From Alphaproteobacteria bacterium (lineage in GTDB: Bacteria; Pseudomonadota; Alphaproteobacteria; Micavibrionales; Micavibrionaceae), in assembly GCA_002701555.1 (NCBI GenBank), contig NZVS01000072.1, forward strand, positions 1-35,736: a stretch of DNA of 35,736 nt, read 5' to 3'. How positions within the stretch are numbered: position 1 is the first letter of the stretch; each line of letters opens with the position of its first letter. Below the pieces are notes generated by a model. That model saw only the letters and a list, made by a program, of their open reading frames with translations, was not told the DNA's origin and ran no database searches. Shown here one piece after another: positions 1 to 7,901 of the stretch. The position numbers were made by a program, and so were the translations under genes.

Positions 1-44
1 TGGCATGCAAGAGGTCGTCGGTTCGATCCCGATTGGGTCCACCA
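1..44 (+). tRNA. tRNA-Ala(GGC), 3' part only
   Basis: The window opens inside the anticodon loop. The first bases read T-GGC-AT, followed by the 3' anticodon strand GCAAG, a variable loop AGGTC, a T-arm (GTCGG / TTCGATC / CCGAT), the acceptor strand TGGGTCC, discriminator A and an encoded CCA. Counting back from CCA76 puts the first base at position 33, so the anticodon is GGC (alanine). Position 70 is T, which fits the G3:U70 identity pair of tRNA-Ala. The 5' half lies outside the window. Confidence 0.9.
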
Positions 45-152
45 TTTCCCCCTAAAATAAATAAGCAAAAACAATCGGGTGAATCGAACCGACCTAATTT
101 TCCGCACGCGCTGGGTGCGCTTCGCGGCATGGCCCGATTGGGTCCACCATTT
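28..152. repeat. Duplicated tRNA-Ala 3' end with an inverted T-arm copy between
   Basis: The last 17 bases of the tRNA plus three downstream bases (28-47, CCCGATTGGGTCCACCATTT) recur exactly at 133-152. Between them, 72-94 read on the minus strand repeats the T-arm: GTCGGTTCGAT, three extra bases, then CCCGATTG. The extra bases break the T-loop, so this is not a second working tRNA. The arrangement could be a remnant of an attachment site or of a degraded tRNA duplication; no integrase is visible nearby. Confidence 0.75.
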
Positions 153-216
153 TCTCTAAACTTTCTAAAAAGAAGTAGTAGAAATCACCATATAACTAAT
201 TATATAACTTAGCTAT

Positions 217-981
217 ATGTGGAACATTCTTACAAACCCCGCCTTTTTGACAGCCTCTTTTGTGCTGTTTCTGATTTGTTGCTTTCCAATTAAGCTCCAT
301 GCTTCAACTATCAGCTCTGTGGGTTCACCTAACGTTGAAAAAGATCGGCTAACTGCTGAGATAAGACAAGGCTATAGTCTTGATAATGAAGATGATGGCA
401 AGGGCGGGGAAGACCAGCGCCTGCGTTCCCGCTTCCATGTTGATTACGGTCTGACCGAGTATTACGCACCGCGTGTCGTGGTGTCCACCGATCGCCGGAA
501 GGGCGGTTCCGTGGAATTTGATACACTGACTTTTGAAAACAGATTTCAGCTTTTAAAGCAAAAAAACGCCCCTCTTGATTTTGGAATACGCCTTGGCTAC
601 TCCCTTCGCGATGGTGATAAAAAACCCGATCGCACTTATATAAACTTATATGAGAGAAAAGATATCGGAGAATGGCAATTCAGGGCGAACCAGCTTTTTT
701 CTCATGATATAGGGGAAGATGCGGGTGATGGCATTTCCGCAGAACTTCGTTTGCAGGCAACTTCCGAAGTTGCGGAAAATGTCGAGCTCGGCCTTGAAAG
801 CTTTAACGATTTCGGAAATCTGGCAGAGCAATCGGGCTATTCAGCGCAGCAACACAGCGCAGGGCCTGTTATAAAGGCCGGCCTTGGGGGCGGGTATGGT
901 CTGGAAACAGGATATCGTGCAGGTGTTAGCAAAAGCGCGCTGGACCACAGCTTCCGCATCTTTCTATCCAAAACATTTTAG
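217..981 (+). CDS. Putative outer-membrane beta-barrel protein, uncharacterised
   Basis: A 254-residue protein with an N-terminal hydrophobic segment (residues about 10-30, ending LHAS) that looks like a secretion signal. The rest alternates polar and hydrophobic residues with many aromatic and charged residues, and the protein ends in Phe (LSKTF), the usual C-terminal signature for BAM-dependent outer-membrane barrels. The Gly-rich stretch near residue 225 would suit a turn. No specific family was recognised, so the function is unknown. The ATG at 217 has no obvious Shine-Dalgarno sequence. The gene stands alone 62 bases upstream of an ABC exporter gene on the same strand, so co-transcription is possible. 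The barrel prediction rests only on composition and the C-terminal residue. Confidence 0.6.
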   Translation: MWNILTNPAFLTASFVLFLICCFPIKLHASTISSVGSPNVEKDRLTAEIRQGYSLDNEDDGKGGEDQRLRSRFHVDYGLTEYYAPRVVVSTDRRKGGSVEFDTLTFENRFQLLKQKNAPLDFGIRLGYSLRDGDKKPDRTYINLYERKDIGEWQFRANQLFSHDIGEDAGDGISAELRLQATSEVAENVELGLESFNDFGNLAEQSGYSAQQHSAGPVIKAGLGGGYGLETGYRAGVSKSALDHSFRIFLSKTF

Positions 982-1043
982 GCACAGTCTTGAGGCCACA
1001 AGGCTTTCCCTATTTTTAAAAACTATGATATTTTAAAAGCCTT

Positions 1044-2855
1044 ATGAAGGTTCCTTTCATCCCACACAGAGATAGATACAAGCTTGATTACAAAGCTGAA
1101 AAAACAGTCCCTCAGGACATGTTTTCGTATATCAAAATGGTTATGGCCAGAGATCCTGCAATGTGGATATATCTCATTATTACAGATGTACTTCATGCTG
1201 TACGCTACCCAATTGCTTTTGTCATTATGGGGATGGTGATAGACAGTTTGAGCGCAACGCCGGATAGCAATGCAATCCCAGCGGGTATATGGGCGATGGT
1301 TGCAACTTTATTCGCGGTTCTCTTGATCGGAGAGCTATGCCATCTAATACCGCACTATACATCTTTTGACTGGGTGAAAAGGGCAAGGCCCCAGCTGAGA
1401 TCGGATATGATGCTATATGCTATGGATCACCCCTTCACCTATTTTCAGGATCATTTTGCAGGGTCTCTTGCGAGGCGTATATCAGAGGGCGTTGAAAAAA
1501 TACCCGATTTGAACAGCCAGATAAGATGGGAGATTCTCCTTAACTTGGTTGGGATGGTAGTTTCAGGTTTGGTCCTTCTAGGCGTTTCATGGATATATAG
1601 CCTTATTATATTGACGTTTCTGATGTCGGTTGCCTTGCCGATCCTTTTCTATTTACGAAAAATGAAGGACAAAACAGAAGTTTTTTCATCGGCGCGCTCG
1701 GCCGTGTCCGGTCAGATTGTGGACACTTTGTCCAACATCTCGGTTGTTAAATCCTTTGCGAATGAGGGTTATGAAATGCGTGCGCATGAAGAAGTATCCG
1801 AGCGTGAGATGAAAGCCTGGCATAAAATGCTGCGTGTTTATCTGATGCTTGATAACTGGCGCAGGATCGCCCTTGTCTTATTTGGTGTGGCGATGATGTC
1901 GGCTTGTCTTTTGGGCTGGCAATATGGATTAATAACCATCGGTGAAATTGCAACAATAATGGGGCTTGCATTTTCTTTCACAAGCTATGCCTGGGCGATT
2001 AGCTTTGGAATAATACATACGTCACAATCATTCGGATATTTGAGCGATACACTGAAAACCATTGCAGTGCCGATTAATCTGAAGGACAGCGCCCTATCCG
2101 AAAAACTAAAAGTTACATCCGGTGACATAAACATAAGAAATCTCTCGTTCAAATACACAGATAGAAACGTTCTTGAACATTTGAACTTGCATATCAAGAG
2201 TGGAGAGAGGATCGGATTGGTCGGAATTTCCGGAGCGGGAAAAAGCACGCTTATTAACCTGATCCAGAGGATGTTTCCGGTGCCCGACGAGAGTATATTT
2301 ATAGATGGTCAGGACATTAACGCGGTTACACAAAAATCACTCAGACGAAGTATTGCGCTGATACCCCAGGATACATCAATGTTTCATCGAACGATCCGTG
2401 AAAATATCCGGTACGGAAATTTACATGCAACTGATGAAGAGGTGGCGCGCGCAGCAGAGCTTGCCAACGCGCACGAATTCATAACAACCTTACCCCAAAG
2501 CTATGACACAAAGGTTGGTGAGCGCGGTGTTAAATTATCAGGCGGACAAAGGCAAAGAATTGCCATTGCCCGTGCCCTTTTAAAAGACGCGCCTATTCTG
2601 ATCCTGGATGAGGCCACATCAGCGCTTGATACCCATAGCGAAAGGCTCATTCAGAAAAGCCTGGAAAATCTGATGAAGGGTAAAACCGTTATTGCCATTG
2701 CGCACCGCCTTTCAACAATTGCCAATCTGGACAGAATTGTGGTGATGGAGCATGGTCGAATTGTGGAGGAAGGTACGCATCAGGAGCTGTTGGATCGCAA
2801 GGGTCTTTATGCTGAGCTTTGGGCCATGCAAACTGACGGATTTCTGCCGGAGTAA
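1044..2855 (+). CDS. ABC exporter half-transporter (permease-ATPase fusion)
   Basis: A 603-residue fusion of a six-helix type I exporter membrane domain (residues about 35-330) and a nucleotide-binding domain (about 355-595), the usual length for MsbA/multidrug-like half-transporters that work as homodimers in the inner membrane. Visible motifs are Walker A GISGAGKST (394-402), Q-loop IPQD (Q442), signature LSGGQ (498-502), Walker B ILILDE (518-523) and the H-loop AHR (H554). All ATPase residues are intact. The substrate cannot be read from sequence; a lipid or glycolipid is plausible because an LpxR-like gene follows in convergent orientation only three bases away. No clear ribosome-binding site precedes the ATG; the preceding AAAGCCTT is one arm of an inverted repeat. 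Confidence 0.9.
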   Translation: MKVPFIPHRDRYKLDYKAEKTVPQDMFSYIKMVMARDPAMWIYLIITDVLHAVRYPIAFVIMGMVIDSLSATPDSNAIPAGIWAMVATLFAVLLIGELCHLIPHYTSFDWVKRARPQLRSDMMLYAMDHPFTYFQDHFAGSLARRISEGVEKIPDLNSQIRWEILLNLVGMVVSGLVLLGVSWIYSLIILTFLMSVALPILFYLRKMKDKTEVFSSARSAVSGQIVDTLSNISVVKSFANEGYEMRAHEEVSEREMKAWHKMLRVYLMLDNWRRIALVLFGVAMMSACLLGWQYGLITIGEIATIMGLAFSFTSYAWAISFGIIHTSQSFGYLSDTLKTIAVPINLKDSALSEKLKVTSGDINIRNLSFKYTDRNVLEHLNLHIKSGERIGLVGISGAGKSTLINLIQRMFPVPDESIFIDGQDINAVTQKSLRRSIALIPQDTSMFHRTIRENIRYGNLHATDEEVARAAELANAHEFITTLPQSYDTKVGERGVKLSGGQRQRIAIARALLKDAPILILDEATSALDTHSERLIQKSLENLMKGKTVIAIAHRLSTIANLDRIVVMEHGRIVEEGTHQELLDRKGLYAELWAMQTDGFLPE

Positions 2856-2858
2856 TTA

Positions 2859-3917
2859 TCAAAATCTTTTCGAGAGACTGACCGCGCCAAAAACCTGACC
2901 TTTGTCTTGGGTTTCGAACTCTTCTGTTCGATAGACCACTGTGTAGGCGAGCTTTATATCATCAAATGTAAAACCCAAACCAAGATTGGCATCTGCCACG
3001 AAGATATTTTTATCAACGCTATGGGAATCTTTAAAAGTATTGCCATCAAGGAATATATTGCGCCCTACTGCACGCCCGTCCACACCGCCAAAAACCTGCC
3101 AGGAAAATCCGCTTTTTGGGATATTATAAAACCCTGTCCCCGGCTGTGACGGGCGCACTCGCAAAGGCGCATCCTGCCAAATATCTTCCGTTGGGGTTAG
3201 TTGAAATGATAATCCTGCGCTGGCATGGGTGTAAACATTACCAAGTGTTACTCCGGCATTAGGCATTGCTGAAAAGTTTAGCGGACCGATATCGGCCGTT
3301 ACTGCTTGCGGCCAACGGCGCTCCCACGATAAAACGACGCCCGGCTCAAAATCCAGCTGATTGTCCCACCCTTCGGGGTCGGGTGAATTTATGAGTTTGT
3401 GAACGACTTTTTGTGTCGGTTCACCCAAAGCTTCCGGTCCCACCACACCTAAAGACAGCTCTACAATATCATTATGGTTTTCAGTAAGGGTTGATAAACC
3501 TATAGAGCCGTAAGCCCAAGCTGCCCAGGGGCGGTCATCATCAGCCTGGACTTCGCTGGTGATGTCCTCGGGTGTATAAAGGTTTTGGCCCAGCGAATAA
3601 TAAACACTTGTCGTATGGTTGATATCAAAATCAGGAATAGGTTTGGCAACTGAACGTGCCCATTCCGGCAAATCAGCATTTATATCAAAATATGATAAGC
3701 GCACACCGCTTGTATAATTCTGGTCCGTACCGCCACCACCAATGGAATCATTTTCAATAGCAATAGTAATAATCTTGTCCTTGTCCGAGAAAGCTTCCTC
3801 TTCGGGGAAACTTTCAGAGATCGTGGGCTCTGGAGCATCATATGCATTCTGGGCATACGCCGTTACCGTAAGTGAATTAACGGCCAAAATAAATGTTAGG
3901 ATCGGGATTAGTTTCAT
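2859..3917 (-). CDS. LpxR-family lipid A 3'-O-deacylase-like outer membrane protein (DUF2219)
   Basis: A 352-residue protein with a signal peptide (cleavage likely after AYA, residues 20-22) and a terminal Phe typical of outer-membrane barrels. The segment ENDSIGGGGTDQNYTSG (55-71) matches the start of the LpxR/DUF2219 family, in which an Asn-Asp pair and a nearby Thr/Ser belong to the active site; here N56, D57 and T69/S70. A second family block, VHKLINSP...GWDNQL (172-188), carries a His (H173) near a later Glu (E191), which may be the other conserved catalytic positions. LpxR removes the 3'-acyloxyacyl chain of lipid A, using calcium, at the outer membrane. Family membership is well supported; the enzymatic activity is inferred. 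Confidence 0.85.
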   Translation of the reverse strand: MKLIPILTFILAVNSLTVTAYAQNAYDAPEPTISESFPEEEAFSDKDKIITIAIENDSIGGGGTDQNYTSGVRLSYFDINADLPEWARSVAKPIPDFDINHTTSVYYSLGQNLYTPEDITSEVQADDDRPWAAWAYGSIGLSTLTENHNDIVELSLGVVGPEALGEPTQKVVHKLINSPDPEGWDNQLDFEPGVVLSWERRWPQAVTADIGPLNFSAMPNAGVTLGNVYTHASAGLSFQLTPTEDIWQDAPLRVRPSQPGTGFYNIPKSGFSWQVFGGVDGRAVGRNIFLDGNTFKDSHSVDKNIFVADANLGLGFTFDDIKLAYTVVYRTEEFETQDKGQVFGAVSLSKRF

Positions 3918-4013
3918 GACGCATAAACCTGTTCTGATAAGCTTAGTTCCATTGATTGGAAAATAATATCTTTTTACACTTCAAAAACCAGTAATAAAAT
4001 AGTATCTGTAGTA

Positions 4014-4041
4014 TTTACGGGCTTTATAAAGTCGGTATAGT
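4014..4041 (+). promoter_or_regulatory. Possible sigma-70-type promoter for the entericidin-like gene
   Basis: TTTACG (4014-4019) and TATAGT (4036-4041) are separated by 16 bases and lie about 45 bases before the GTG start. The match is by eye only, in an AT-rich gap between divergent genes, so chance is possible. Confidence 0.35.
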
Positions 4042-4085
4042 ATCATCTTTACAACAAAATACTCTACAGGTTTAAGGAGAGGAAT

Positions 4086-4292
4086 GTGACAAGGTTTTTA
4101 GCACTTATTCTTTGTGTGTCTGCTTTAACAGTATCTGCAGGCTGTCAGAATACTGTTCAGGGTTTCGGTCAGGATCTTGAGAAGGCGGGGAAGAAAATAC
4201 AAGGGGATCCAAACACAAAAACAAGTACGTCGACAACGACGCGCTCTACAACCACATATTCATCTAACCCCACCTATGGCGACGTATATTAG
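4086..4292 (+). CDS. Entericidin-like small lipoprotein
   Basis: A 68-residue protein with a lipoprotein signal peptide: a hydrophobic stretch followed by the lipobox VSAGC (Cys at residue 20). The mature part begins QNTVQGFGQDLEKAGKKI, which matches the entericidin EcnA/EcnB pattern (N-T-x-G-G-D-x-x-x-A-G). Entericidins are tiny outer-envelope lipoproteins linked to stress in enteric bacteria and are common, singly, in Alphaproteobacteria. The tail is unusually rich in Thr and Ser (residues about 45-62) and is probably disordered. The start is GTG at 4086: the overlapping ATG is followed at once by a stop, and AAGGAGAGG sits just upstream as a strong ribosome-binding site. Only one entericidin is present, not the EcnA/EcnB pair. 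Confidence 0.8.
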   Translation: MTRFLALILCVSALTVSAGCQNTVQGFGQDLEKAGKKIQGDPNTKTSTSTTTRSTTTYSSNPTYGDVY

Positions 4293-4335
4293 AAGCATGT
4301 AACGCCGCAAGGCATTAAAAAAGGGAGAAGGAATA

Positions 4336-4656
4336 ATGACGAGATTAATAATATTGGCGACCATTATGGTTTTAGCAGCACCTGCTGTAGCGAATGCACA
4401 AAGCGGGGAAGCACAGGTGGAAAGTAAAAAAAGACTTCCCCTGAGCCAGGAAGAGCGTGAAGAGCGCGAGCTTGAGCGAGTCTACGGAACACAGGTTGAG
4501 CGCGACAATATGACTCGCGGCGGCAATGATAGATCAACGTTTGACCGTTATGGTGATGGCAGGCTTGGTACTTTTCAAAACGCGAACGAGACGGACCGCA
4601 ATCTAGAAGAAAGCGATGCGATAGGCATTAACTTGCGCTTGTTTGAGTTTGAATAA
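4336..4656 (+). CDS. Small secreted protein, uncharacterised
   Basis: A 106-residue protein with a clear signal peptide (hydrophobic core LIILATIMVLAAPAVANA, cleavage probably after ANA near residue 21). The mature part is strongly charged, with an Arg/Glu-rich segment (QEEREERELERVYG, about 38-51), then a Gly/Asp/Arg-rich region, so it is likely an exposed periplasmic protein. AAGGGAGAAGG just before the ATG is a good ribosome-binding site. It lies 43 bases after the entericidin-like gene on the same strand and is probably co-transcribed. Its last 29 bases overlap the 3' end of the opposite-strand glycosyltransferase gene. I do not recognise a family. Confidence 0.7.
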   Translation: MTRLIILATIMVLAAPAVANAQSGEAQVESKKRLPLSQEEREERELERVYGTQVERDNMTRGGNDRSTFDRYGDGRLGTFQNANETDRNLEESDAIGINLRLFEFE

Positions 4657-5761
4657 AATCCCTAATTTTAATGGCGCGCTTGTTCCAGCTGTAAATATCC
4701 TGGATATCTTTTTCTCCCTCTAGTCCCATGGCCTGGCGCAAGGCTGTTGATTTACCAACATGGCATATCGCCTCCACCCATCTATTGGTATCGGAGGGTG
4801 GCACAAGCGTAGCATTGCGGCCATGGGAAAGTATCTCGCGCAAAACAGGAAGATCGGAAGCAATAATTGCTTTTCCTGCAGCCATATATTCAAACAATTT
4901 CATCGGCGAAATCCAACGCGATATGTCGGCCCCCGTTCCGATTTTTATAGTTTCCTGATAAGGGGCAAGAACAACATCAAATTTTGCAAGATAGGCATTC
5001 ATTTGTGAATGCGGTTTGTTTCCATGCATATAAAGGTTTTCGGGCGGCCTTTGCGCTTTCCAGTATTTTAGGTCGGCGGGCGATCCGCCCACAACATGGA
5101 AATCCATTTCAGGCAGCAGGCTGGCAACGCTCATTATAACTTCCATGCCGCGCCCCTTATGCAAGGATCCTGTATATCCAATCTGCCTTGCATCTTTGCG
5201 ACCGGCCCAGTCCTTTGCGGGGATACCCCTTGGGTTGCGCTCTGTCACATCTGCCCCATCATGTGCGACCAGGACCGGCCCACTATAGTCTGGAAAGGCT
5301 TTGAGAAAGTCTAATTTTAGCCCCTCAGATATTACGATAAGGCCTTTAAATGATTTCCTGCGAAGTAATTTTTTGGTCAAATATCTCTGTATTTTGCCCT
5401 TTGGCACCTGATGGGCTTCGTAAAAAACGGGTTCATTTGAAAAAGATAATAAATATAGCCCAACTATATCGCGACCGTAAAAGACTTGCGGCGCTGGTAT
5501 CAAACCAATTTTGAAAAACAATGAGCTGAGCCTTGCGAGTCCTGATAGATAAGGGGTTGTCCCAAGCGGAGAGCGGACAAGTCTGAAGTTTTCTTTGACT
5601 CCGTAATAGGAATAGGGATTGTCTTTTGTTTTTCCCCGCTTGCCAAAAAGAGAAACATCAAAATCAGGTAGACGCGCAAGAGCCTGGCACATTTTCATCA
5701 CATGGACGGCGTTTGCCTTGGAAGACGGGATAGTTGATCCTGATATATATGATAGTTTCAT
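4628..5761 (-). CDS. Glycosyltransferase, GT4-type (group 1)
   Basis: A 377-residue GT-B fold glycosyltransferase. The N-terminal half has the acceptor-side pattern ISGSTIPSSKANAVHVMKM (6-24), common in GT4 enzymes. The C-terminal half has GYTGSLHKGRG (195-205) and the donor-binding segment SPMKLFEYMAAGKAII (285-300) containing the E-x7-E-type motif (E291 and a later acidic residue near 309). There is no signal peptide or transmembrane helix; it probably works at the cytoplasmic face of the inner membrane, moving a sugar from a nucleotide-sugar donor to a growing surface glycan. The flippase, sulfotransferase and ligase genes nearby support a role in envelope polysaccharide. The specific sugar is not predictable. 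Confidence 0.88.
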   Translation of the reverse strand: MKLSYISGSTIPSSKANAVHVMKMCQALARLPDFDVSLFGKRGKTKDNPYSYYGVKENFRLVRSPLGTTPYLSGLARLSSLFFKIGLIPAPQVFYGRDIVGLYLLSFSNEPVFYEAHQVPKGKIQRYLTKKLLRRKSFKGLIVISEGLKLDFLKAFPDYSGPVLVAHDGADVTERNPRGIPAKDWAGRKDARQIGYTGSLHKGRGMEVIMSVASLLPEMDFHVVGGSPADLKYWKAQRPPENLYMHGNKPHSQMNAYLAKFDVVLAPYQETIKIGTGADISRWISPMKLFEYMAAGKAIIASDLPVLREILSHGRNATLVPPSDTNRWVEAICHVGKSTALRQAMGLEGEKDIQDIYSWNKRAIKIRDFIQTQTSAS

Positions 5762-5875
5762 AACTATAATCTAAGACATATAAACTAAATTTTAAATGCT
5801 CTTGAAAATTTACCCCCAAAGTCGCAAAATCACACACAAGCTGATCTAATAATAAGCCACGCGCAGGATATGCAA

Positions 5876-6925
5876 ATGCCAGACAAAAAGATTTCTAAGA
5901 AAAAACAGATGAAGGGCCCAAAAGCATTTTGGGGAAAGGTTTTGAAACCAGGACTCCTATCAGCAAATATTCTTCTTGTCCTTATGATCGGTGGGATCTT
6001 CGTGATGTCCCATTTCGGTATAACACCGCAGATCAAAGAAGTTTTTTCAAAACCTCAATACACATACCAGATTGGGGATAGCGAAATAACAGCTTATCTG
6101 GTTATGAAATCTATTATTACCGCAATTATAATATTCTGGCTTGCTGCAATATTAAGCGCCTTTGGAGAGCGCCGCATTGGAAAAATAAGCAGGATACGCG
6201 CATCGAGCCGTGTACTTTTCACCAAGATATTCCAGATAGCGATTTATATAATAGCTTTTCTTATAGGCATGGACGTAATCGGTATTGATCTAACCACTTT
6301 GACTGTTTTCTCAGGCGCGGTTGGTATAGGGCTCGGATTTGGCCTGCAAAAAATCGCATCGAATTTTATAAGCGGTCTTATTTTGTTAATGGAGCGCGCT
6401 ATAGAGGTGGGTGATTTAATAGAGCTTGACGGGAATACGACCGGTTTTGTCCGTAAGAACAGTGCGAGACACACTCTTATTGAAACATTGGAAGGTCGCG
6501 AAATTATGGTACCCAACGAAGATTTCATCACCAACCGCGTAATCAACTGGACGTATTCAAACACCAAGGCGAGGATTGATGTGGCTGTCGGAGTTTCTTA
6601 CAATTCAGACCTTGAGCTCGTTCAAAGACTTATTACAGAGGCTGCTCTTGAGCACCCTTTGTGCTCAAAAGATCCGGCGCCAAATTGTTTTCTTCGAAAC
6701 TTCAACTCTTCCTCGGTTGATTTTCTCCTTTTATTTTGGGTGGATGACGTGACGAAGGGTCGCTGGATGCCGCAAAGCGAGGTTATGTTTACAATTTGGA
6801 AAAAATTTAAAGAGAATGGAGTGGAGATACCATTTCCACAGCAGGACTTGCACCTTGTATCTGCGCCCGGTCTTAATCTCGTAAAAAACGAAAACATTGG
6901 TCAGGATGAAATAGATGACGCATGA
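5876..6925 (+). CDS. MscS-family mechanosensitive ion channel
   Basis: The protein has three or four hydrophobic helices and then the hallmark MscS pore helix and beta domain: TVFSGAVGIGLGFGLQKIAS and ISGLILLMERAIEVGD, followed by the Sm-like fold (LEGREIMVPNEDFI) and a cytoplasmic alpha/beta region. MscS channels open under membrane tension and release solutes during osmotic downshock. The track begins at 5870, but the ATG at 5876 (MPDKK) has AGGA at a better distance, so I use it (350 residues). It is the first gene of a probable five-gene operon; its 3' end overlaps the next gene by 11 bases. The pore-lining Gly/Ala pattern is intact. Confidence 0.92.
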   Translation: MPDKKISKKKQMKGPKAFWGKVLKPGLLSANILLVLMIGGIFVMSHFGITPQIKEVFSKPQYTYQIGDSEITAYLVMKSIITAIIIFWLAAILSAFGERRIGKISRIRASSRVLFTKIFQIAIYIIAFLIGMDVIGIDLTTLTVFSGAVGIGLGFGLQKIASNFISGLILLMERAIEVGDLIELDGNTTGFVRKNSARHTLIETLEGREIMVPNEDFITNRVINWTYSNTKARIDVAVGVSYNSDLELVQRLITEAALEHPLCSKDPAPNCFLRNFNSSSVDFLLLFWVDDVTKGRWMPQSEVMFTIWKKFKENGVEIPFPQQDLHLVSAPGLNLVKNENIGQDEIDDA

Positions 6926-7889
6926 TTTTATACTTCAATCCTGGGCCTTTGACGGAAAAGGCGCGGGACGTCCAATCGACAAAAAGACGATATCTGAACA
7001 CGTTGAAGGGAAACAACTTGCATGGGTACATTTGGATGTAAACGCAGAAGAGACAAAAAGCTGGATTAAGGACGAGGTATCTTATCTTGATCCGGTCATT
7101 ATAGACGCCTTGCTTACAAAAGATACGCGCCCGCGAATGATGGAAATCGATAACGGCTTTCTTATCATTTTGCGCGGTGTCAACATGAATCCGGGTGCCG
7201 AGCCAGAGGACATGGTGTCGATCCGCATGTGGATCGATCCGCACAGAATAATTACTTTGCAGCGCCGTCCCCTGAAAACCGTATCAGATATCGCGGAAAA
7301 ATTGTCGCAGGGTCGCGGGCCTAGAGACCAAGGTGATTTTCTAACAATGATATGCGCCCACCTGTTTGACTACATAGACACGGCGCTTGGTGATTTGGGT
7401 GAGCGGACGGATGATATTGAGGAATATATAATGGATGAGCCGGACGCAGCTTTCCGTGAAAAGATTAACGAAATCAGGAAAGAAGCGATAGTTTTCAAAC
7501 GCTATATACAACCACAAAGAGATGTAATCGCACAGCTTAGGGCCAGTGAAATGTCCTGGTTGAGTGCGCATGATCGCCAAGGTTTGCAGGAAAGCTATAA
7601 CCATCTTGTGCGCTATGTAGAAGATTTGGACACTGTTCGCGAGCGAGCGCAGATTGTAAAGGAAGAGCTGAACACAGTTCTTTCCGACCAATTGAACAAA
7701 AATCTTTACATACTTTCTGTGATTGCAGCCATTTTTCTTCCACTTGGTTTTTTAACTGGCTTGTTCGGCATCAATATTGGTGGAATGCCGGGTGTTGAAA
7801 ATGTTCATGCTTTCTGGATTTTTTGCGGCTTCCTGACGGCCGTTACCTTATTACAGGTCATAATATTTAAAATTATGCGGTGGTTTTAA
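6915..7889 (+). CDS. ZntB/CorA-family metal ion transporter
   Basis: A 324-residue protein with a large soluble N-terminal domain and long helix (about 1-262), then two C-terminal transmembrane helices (about 263-285 and 298-322), the CorA superfamily plan of a pentameric channel. The loop between them reads GINIGGMPG (285-293), which resembles the ZntB branch rather than the GMN of classical CorA magnesium channels. ZntB moves zinc and related divalent cations; direction and ion are not decided by sequence. It overlaps the MscS gene by 11 bases and lies 12 bases before the flippase gene, so all three are likely on one transcript. No obvious damage. Confidence 0.88.
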   Translation: MTHDFILQSWAFDGKGAGRPIDKKTISEHVEGKQLAWVHLDVNAEETKSWIKDEVSYLDPVIIDALLTKDTRPRMMEIDNGFLIILRGVNMNPGAEPEDMVSIRMWIDPHRIITLQRRPLKTVSDIAEKLSQGRGPRDQGDFLTMICAHLFDYIDTALGDLGERTDDIEEYIMDEPDAAFREKINEIRKEAIVFKRYIQPQRDVIAQLRASEMSWLSAHDRQGLQESYNHLVRYVEDLDTVRERAQIVKEELNTVLSDQLNKNLYILSVIAAIFLPLGFLTGLFGINIGGMPGVENVHAFWIFCGFLTAVTLLQVIIFKIMRWF

Positions 7890-7901
7890 TAGGTTTTACC
7901 A

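Noticed and set aside
72-94. A second minus-strand tRNA
   Set aside because: Only the T-arm is matched, and it has a three-base insertion that destroys the T-loop; no acceptor or anticodon parts are found.
1747-2333. Minus-strand ORFs of 74, 87 and 75 residues within the ABC exporter
   Set aside because: Shadows of a gene with intact ATPase motifs; no ribosome-binding sites and no domain.
6873-7244. Minus-strand ORF of 123 residues
   Set aside because: Lies opposite the MscS/ZntB coding region and has no recognisable domain.
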